Assembly: GCF_004405125.1 (NCBI RefSeq)
Contig: NZ_SORX01000003.1
Coordinates: 308,128-372,127, forward strand
Direction: 5' to 3'
Length of the DNA: 64,000 bases
Origin: Jeotgalibacillus salarius
GTDB taxonomy: Bacteria; Bacillota; Bacilli; Bacillales; Jeotgalibacillaceae
The notes under the pieces are model-generated. The model saw only the letters and a program-made list of their open reading frames with translations, was not told the DNA's origin and ran no database searches. The position numbers and the translations under genes were made by a program. Below are positions 60,045-64,000 of the stretch, piece after piece. Positions within the stretch are counted from its first letter, which is position 1. Each line of letters starts with the position of its first letter.

Positions 60045-60761
60045 TTATTTCAATAGCGTTTCACTAATCACCATACTCAACCTTAACCGGCTGAACCACT
60101 GCTCTGCTTCTTCCACACTCGTGGTGGGTGCATTAATAGATTCGTGATATTCAAGTCCATTTACCTGAATCGTACTAACCTCTACGCATGCTCTTTTTTT
60201 TGCAATCATCAGCCATTCTGCATCAGTCATCTTTGCCTCTGAATATTGGTTAATTACTTCACCAATCTCATTGGAAAAAGCACATGACCCCGCAGTAATA
60301 TCTATTTCCCACCCCAGAGTGAGCGAGCAGATTTTATTTGTGATTTTCTCAGTTTCAACCCAACTTTCCGGATGGGTATACATCGCCTGATCCGTTCTGC
60401 CAATGACCAGATAATCATATTGCGGTATATCCCGGACCAATAAACTCAGCTCTTCCGGATGATATGATATCCACGTTAAAAGCCGGTCCAAGTCACAATA
60501 ATGATAGTGAGAACAACTTGAGTCTAAACCGAATGCCACAACCGCTCTTCTGGCATGAGCTGCCCCACCCTTGGGTATAACTTTCACATGAAACGGACTC
60601 TCATGGCATAGGTATTGAAGCAATTGTTCAGATGATTCGTTACTGACAGTGATCCATACTTTATTGTAAAGACCCATCATTGTTTCTTCAGACTTTTTCA
60701 AACGAAATAACAAATTACCCCTTGGATCGTGTACAACGGCTATCAGATCAACTTTTTTCAT
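60045..60761 (-). CDS. Hypothetical protein with GT-A-like features
   Basis: 238 residues. The beginning VDLIAVVHDPRGNL, the acidic DLD in YHYCDLDRLLTW and the later GRTDQAM and DAEWLMIAKK suggest a nucleotide-sugar glycosyltransferase (GT-A) fold. No family recognised with certainty. It follows the nucleotidyltransferase gene by 25 bases on the same strand, which fits a sugar-nucleotide theme. GGGGAG precedes the ATG. Confidence 0.6.
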   Translation of the reverse strand: MKKVDLIAVVHDPRGNLLFRLKKSEETMMGLYNKVWITVSNESSEQLLQYLCHESPFHVKVIPKGGAAHARRAVVAFGLDSSCSHYHYCDLDRLLTWISYHPEELSLLVRDIPQYDYLVIGRTDQAMYTHPESWVETEKITNKICSLTLGWEIDITAGSCAFSNEIGEVINQYSEAKMTDAEWLMIAKKRACVEVSTIQVNGLEYHESINAPTTSVEEAEQWFSRLRLSMVISETLLK

Positions 60762-60785
60762 TGTGAGTGCTCCCCAGTCGCGCAG

Positions 60786-61328
60786 TTATATTCTGACTTC
60801 CGGCCAATATAAAGACCATTTTTTATGATTCAGTCGGTTATAAAAAACTTTCATCCGTGATGGATCTCCCCGAAAATAAGGCGTTGGTTTCACGCTGAAA
60901 TGCAAAAGATCCTCTAAACCATGTGGTGCATATAACACCATACGATCGTTCACGTCTAATTTAATTCCCAGGGCAGTGACGGTCTCTGGAAACTTCGCAA
61001 TTGCATCCCGAGCTGACTCATATGGATCAAGACCATTGACCATGTGCATGCGCGCCTGATTTTTTACAGACCATGGTAAGCCGGGCAGCATGCGGTGTAA
61101 TTCTTCTTCGTAACCCTTCTCTGTTTCTTCACTGATATCTGAGGGATCGAAATATATGACATCTATATCATCAAGAGGCACAATTGCTTCCCCCTGACTC
61201 AGTTCATCCCAGATTTTTTTACGTATATAACCTGCACAGACCCACCAGTCTTCCAGGTTTAAATGTTGAACAGCTTTTAAGATCTCCCGTGTTTCTGCGT
61301 CTGAAGCAAACCATCGTTCTGGATTCAT
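60786..61328 (-). CDS. Nucleotidyltransferase family protein (DUF925)
   Basis: 180 residues. WWVCAGYIRKKIWDELS...PLDDIDVIYFDPSD carries the DUF925 (NTP_transf_6) signature with the acidic DxD pair. Members are predicted nucleotidyltransferases of unknown substrate. First gene of a pair with the GT-A-like gene. GGGGAAATCAC precedes the ATG. Confidence 0.85.
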   Translation of the reverse strand: MNPERWFASDAETREILKAVQHLNLEDWWVCAGYIRKKIWDELSQGEAIVPLDDIDVIYFDPSDISEETEKGYEEELHRMLPGLPWSVKNQARMHMVNGLDPYESARDAIAKFPETVTALGIKLDVNDRMVLYAPHGLEDLLHFSVKPTPYFRGDPSRMKVFYNRLNHKKWSLYWPEVRI

Positions 61329-61441
61329 GTGATTTCCCCGATTCTATCATTTCTCTACTGTTTCACTTCTACAAAAAATCCCATATCCCCTTCATTCATG
61401 TTAAATTAACTTAAAAGGCTACACAGAAGGAGTATAGGTGA

Positions 61442-62251
61442 ATGTCACAAAACAGCGTACAGCAATTCATCAGACAATATGAGCTTTTTGAAAATGATCA
61501 AATCCAGCAAACCCAGCTCCAACACCGATATGCACTGGTTGAAGCATTTGGGATCAAGAAAGGAATGAAAGTACTTGAAATCGGTTGCGGCCAAGGGGAT
61601 ACGACCGTCGTGCTTGCTGATGTAGTTGGCGAAAACGGGCATGTAACGGCTGTGGATATCGCTCCTCCAGATTACGGAGCACCTTTTACGCTTGGCGAGG
61701 CACATGAGCGCGTCAATCAGTCAAAGCTTGGCGACAGGATTGATTTTCATTTGGAAACAGATTTTCTGGAGATGAAGCTGGATAAGCAGTACGATGCTGT
61801 TGTTCTTTCCCATTGCTCGTGGTATTTTCACGATCCCGCTCAATTGCTTGCCTATTTTAAAAGGATTCGTTCAATCAGTAACATACTGTGCTTTGCAGAA
61901 TGGGATATGCAGTTTGAGAAAATCACACAGCGGGGACATTTCTGTGCTGCATCTATTCTAGCGCTGTATTCACAGTTCACTGCAAACGATGGAAACATTC
62001 AAAATCTGTTCGGGAAAAGTGAGATTAAAAAAATGATAGAAGATGCAGGGTTGAAGGTTGATCACGAACTGCGTGTTGATGCTCATTTTCTTCAGGATGG
62101 GCAGTGGGAAATTGATTACGCCAAGGAAGTTACCAAGGAATTTGCAGCTGCACCTGTCAGAATCCAGACTCTTGTTCAAAATTATGCGGATATGTTAGAT
62201 GTTGAGGGAAAGAATGAGTCTCTTGATAGCTTTGTGATTGTGGCTAAATAA
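61442..62251 (+). CDS. Class I SAM-dependent methyltransferase
   Basis: 269 residues. Motif I VLEIGCGQGDTTVVLA, acidic VTAVDIAPPDYG, motif II YDAVVLSHCSWYF. Probably methylates a small molecule. AAGGAG precedes the ATG. Single gene. Confidence 0.88.
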   Translation: MSQNSVQQFIRQYELFENDQIQQTQLQHRYALVEAFGIKKGMKVLEIGCGQGDTTVVLADVVGENGHVTAVDIAPPDYGAPFTLGEAHERVNQSKLGDRIDFHLETDFLEMKLDKQYDAVVLSHCSWYFHDPAQLLAYFKRIRSISNILCFAEWDMQFEKITQRGHFCAASILALYSQFTANDGNIQNLFGKSEIKKMIEDAGLKVDHELRVDAHFLQDGQWEIDYAKEVTKEFAAAPVRIQTLVQNYADMLDVEGKNESLDSFVIVAK

Positions 62252-62262
62252 CCCTATAAAAC

Positions 62263-62303
62263 AAAAGGTCTTAGAATCCAACACAGGATTCAAGACCTTT
62301 TTC
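62263..62303. terminator. Bidirectional terminator
   Basis: Long hairpin AAAAGGTCTTAGAATCC ... GGATTCAAGACCTTTTT. Confidence 0.9.
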
Positions 62304-62475
62304 TTTTTTTCTCGGTAAAAGTAAATATCAAGGCAGCCACACTTAAAATTAAAGCCACCAACGCAACAAGCAGATTGTATTCATGTCTATCTGTGAAATA
62401 AATTATAAGACCTGTAACCATTACCGCGGCCAATAAAATGAGCAATATAGTCCTGATCAGTTCTCTATTCATCAT
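62290..62475 (-). CDS. Small membrane protein, two helices
   Basis: 61 residues: TILLILLAAVMVTGLIIYF and LLVALVALILSVAALIFTF, basic tail KKRKRS. GGGAGG precedes ATG 62475. No family recognised. Confidence 0.75.
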   Translation of the reverse strand: MMNRELIRTILLILLAAVMVTGLIIYFTDRHEYNLLVALVALILSVAALIFTFTEKKRKRS

Positions 62476-62520
62476 TTTTCCCTCCCTTCAAAAACTCGAC
62501 GAACGCACATATACTAATTC

Positions 62521-62676
62521 GGGTCACATTCACTGAAATTAAGGTCACATCCCGCAAATCCCAGGTCATATTCACAAAATTTAAAGTCGCATTTCCTGCC
62601 CGGCCATATTTTCGGGTCATATCTCAGGAATCTCGGGTCACATCCACTCAATCCCCGGTCACATTCTCATTTTTTC
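62521..62676. repeat. Array of degenerate 21-bp tandem repeats
   Basis: Units begin at 62521, 62542, 62563 and 62584, then, after an irregular 30-base unit, at 62614, 62635 and 62656. Most start with GGTCAYAT and share a later A-rich part. Reading frame is kept even across the irregular unit. On the plus strand the units are open heptads (VTFTEIK, VTSRKSQ, VIFTKFK); on the minus strand every unit carries an in-frame TGA, and the last unit includes the stop of the uridine-kinase-like gene. Confidence 0.75.
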
Positions 62677-63300
62677 AATCACAAACCCGTCCCCCGATGT
62701 ATTCACCACCACATCAAACCCCTCGCGATACCTATGCATAAACACCTCGTACTGAACCCGCCGCTCATGGTGTGACTGCTTCAAATACTCAAGTTCCATA
62801 CCGCGCTCTTTAATATCACGGCCGGATCTTCTCAAAAATTCCGTCTCACCATCAGTATAGAAATAAATACTGAGATCAAATAATGACTGATCCAGAAACG
62901 CCACGCTCATTCCCTCTGCAACCGTCACTTTCTTATCAGATGAAAGCAGCTCACTCGGCAGCCAGTCTGTATCAAGCGTATACAGGTCCATTCCCTTTTT
63001 CAGCATCTTCATGTCCCTTTCAAGCGACAGCATGTGATGAGCTGCCGGGTGACACGCCGTCATTTTAAATGTATGCTCTTTACCTTCCCACTCATATGTA
63101 ATCATCGTGTTCTTCCTGACCGCAGAGTCAGTAATATACGGATCCGTATTCAGTATATTCAAATGATCCTTCCCAATCCGCTCAGCTAGATTCTGTGTAA
63201 AAGTCGTTTTACCGGCAGCCCCGTGTCCTGAGATGCCAATCAGTATTCTCCTATCTGCCCTTTTAATTAACGCCAATATCTCCTCAATCAATAGATCCAT
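62659..63300 (-). CDS. Uridine kinase-like P-loop protein
   Basis: 213 residues. Walker A ISGHGAAGKTTFTQNL, followed by NILNTDPYITDSAVRKNT and EGMSVAFLDQSLFDLSIYF, the pattern of uridine kinase/phosphoribulokinase-type enzymes. Substrate unknown. AAGGGGG precedes the ATG. Its last codons and stop lie in the final unit of the 21-bp repeat array. Confidence 0.85.
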   Translation of the reverse strand: MDLLIEEILALIKRADRRILIGISGHGAAGKTTFTQNLAERIGKDHLNILNTDPYITDSAVRKNTMITYEWEGKEHTFKMTACHPAAHHMLSLERDMKMLKKGMDLYTLDTDWLPSELLSSDKKVTVAEGMSVAFLDQSLFDLSIYFYTDGETEFLRRSGRDIKERGMELEYLKQSHHERRVQYEVFMHRYREGFDVVVNTSGDGFVIEKMRM

Positions 63301-63443
63301 CCCATAGCCCCCTTGCTATTTTAACAATTTCTATCATACCTCCTCCCAACAAAAATTGGTAACGTCTCCTTTTAAACGAAATTCCCCGGAACTTCCAGCC
63401 TGTTCGTCCGTATATTTACTAACAAACCTCTGGAGGGATTCAC

Positions 63444-64000
63444 GTGGAAAAAACACTTGAGAAAAAACAGCTGGATCTGAGAAAAAGACTTGATGAGAAA
63501 CGCAAATTAGAAAAAAGACAAGTAAATGTTCGTTCACAACTCGTTGAACATGAACACAAGAAGCAGGAGCTTGAACAGAGCCTTTCAAAAGAGCAGCTGG
63601 ATCTGCATAAAATAGACCGTTTCTCGTTAGTAAACGTGGTGAGAAAGTGGAAAGGCACGCATGAGGAACTGCGGGAAAAAGAATATGATGAGGCCGCAAA
63701 AGCTGAATTGAAACTGAACGAGCATGAACAGATGCTTGAGGATCTGCGAGGTGACGCAAATGAACTGGAGAACAAACTGTCCGCTTACGGAACTGTTGAG
63801 GACGACTGGGAAGCGTTTTTGAAAGAAAAAGAGCGCTGGATTAAACAGAATGACGGTGAAACAGCCCGTGAAATTGACCTCCACCTGAATCATTATGCAG
63901 ACCTTGACGCGCTGCTCGTTGAAATTGATGAGGCGATTTATGCCGGCCGTAGTGCTGAAGCTTCACTGGAAGCTGCCCTTGCAAGCCTGAATTCAGCACA
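63444..64000 (+). CDS. Coiled-coil protein, 5' part
   Basis: At least 185 residues, running off the right edge. GTG 63444 has GGAGGG 6 bases upstream. EKTLEKKQLDLRKRLDEKRK continues as a heptad coiled coil rich in Lys, Glu and Leu to about residue 120, then a helical EVDDWEAFLKEKERW-like part follows. No membrane segment. No family recognised; no complete gene can be judged. Confidence 0.75.
   Translation, partial: MEKTLEKKQLDLRKRLDEKRKLEKRQVNVRSQLVEHEHKKQELEQSLSKEQLDLHKIDRFSLVNVVRKWKGTHEELREKEYDEAAKAELKLNEHEQMLEDLRGDANELENKLSAYGTVEDDWEAFLKEKERWIKQNDGETAREIDLHLNHYADLDALLVEIDEAIYAGRSAEASLEAALASLNSA

Noticed and set aside
63334-63893. Minus-strand frames opposite the coiled-coil gene
   Set aside because: The Ser/Phe-rich translations are the antisense of a Lys/Glu-rich coiled coil; the plus-strand frame has the ribosome binding site.

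Overview
The window comes from a low-to-moderate GC Gram-positive bacterium of the order Bacillales. Strong AGGAGG-type ribosome binding sites, frequent TTG and GTG starts, lipobox lipoproteins and many families typical of Bacillus relatives (YwaF, YpzG, YdhK, GrpB, DUF4181, DUF2294, DUF2975, DUF3953, RsbT) support this. The genus cannot be fixed from the sequence; a Bacillaceae or Planococcaceae member is my inference. No rRNA, tRNA, CRISPR array, insertion sequence or prophage is visible. The region is ordinary chromosome: short operons and single genes separated by strong hairpin terminators.

Layout. 0-10 kb: the 5' end of modB with modA at the left edge, then single genes (GrpB, MEDS-domain protein, amine-oxidase-like flavoprotein, VOC protein, GGDEF protein, NAD-binding epimerase-like protein, redoxin, GNAT, DUF5996) and two copies of a dispersed intergenic repeat. 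10-24 kb: hydrolases, a marR-nitroreductase-monooxygenase group with paired operator-like palindromes, a YcsI-type gene, and a dense cluster of small membrane proteins and lipoproteins of unknown role (15.7-20 kb). This is followed by an operon of phosphotransferase, HAD phosphatase and TPR protein that begins with a 22-codon, stop/start-overlapping leader peptide. 24-36 kb: an orphan oligopeptide-binding lipoprotein, tRNA-hydroxylating rhodanese trhO, katG with a PerR-like box, an rRNA pseudouridine synthase, YwaF, a carotenoid-desaturase-like oxidoreductase, PAP2 phosphatase, a previously easy-to-miss YpzG-like gene, and an rsbT homologue without rsbR or rsbS. 36-50 kb: small membrane proteins, two genes that appear frameshifted, an ABC-F ATPase preceded by a leader with its own upstream ORF, a terminator and a Shine-Dalgarno-sequestering hairpin, then Nudix, XRE/DUF2975, cupin, phosphotransferase and GNAT genes. 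50-64 kb: a glutamate/dicarboxylate symporter, metallophosphoesterase, APC permease, a Cys-rich copper-binding protein next to a histidine kinase/response regulator pair and the YdhK lipoprotein, then an AAA ATPase, a nucleotidyltransferase, methyltransferase, uridine-kinase-like protein and the start of a coiled-coil protein.

The most notable signals are regulatory or structural: the attenuator-type leader of the ABC-F gene; an 11-bp-phased direct repeat (TTCTGCA-N4-TTCTGCA) placed identically before the -10 of both the two-component operon and ydhK; intergenic arrays of degenerate 21-bp repeats; and two probable homopolymer frameshifts. Family assignments are from recognition of motifs in the translations, not from a search.
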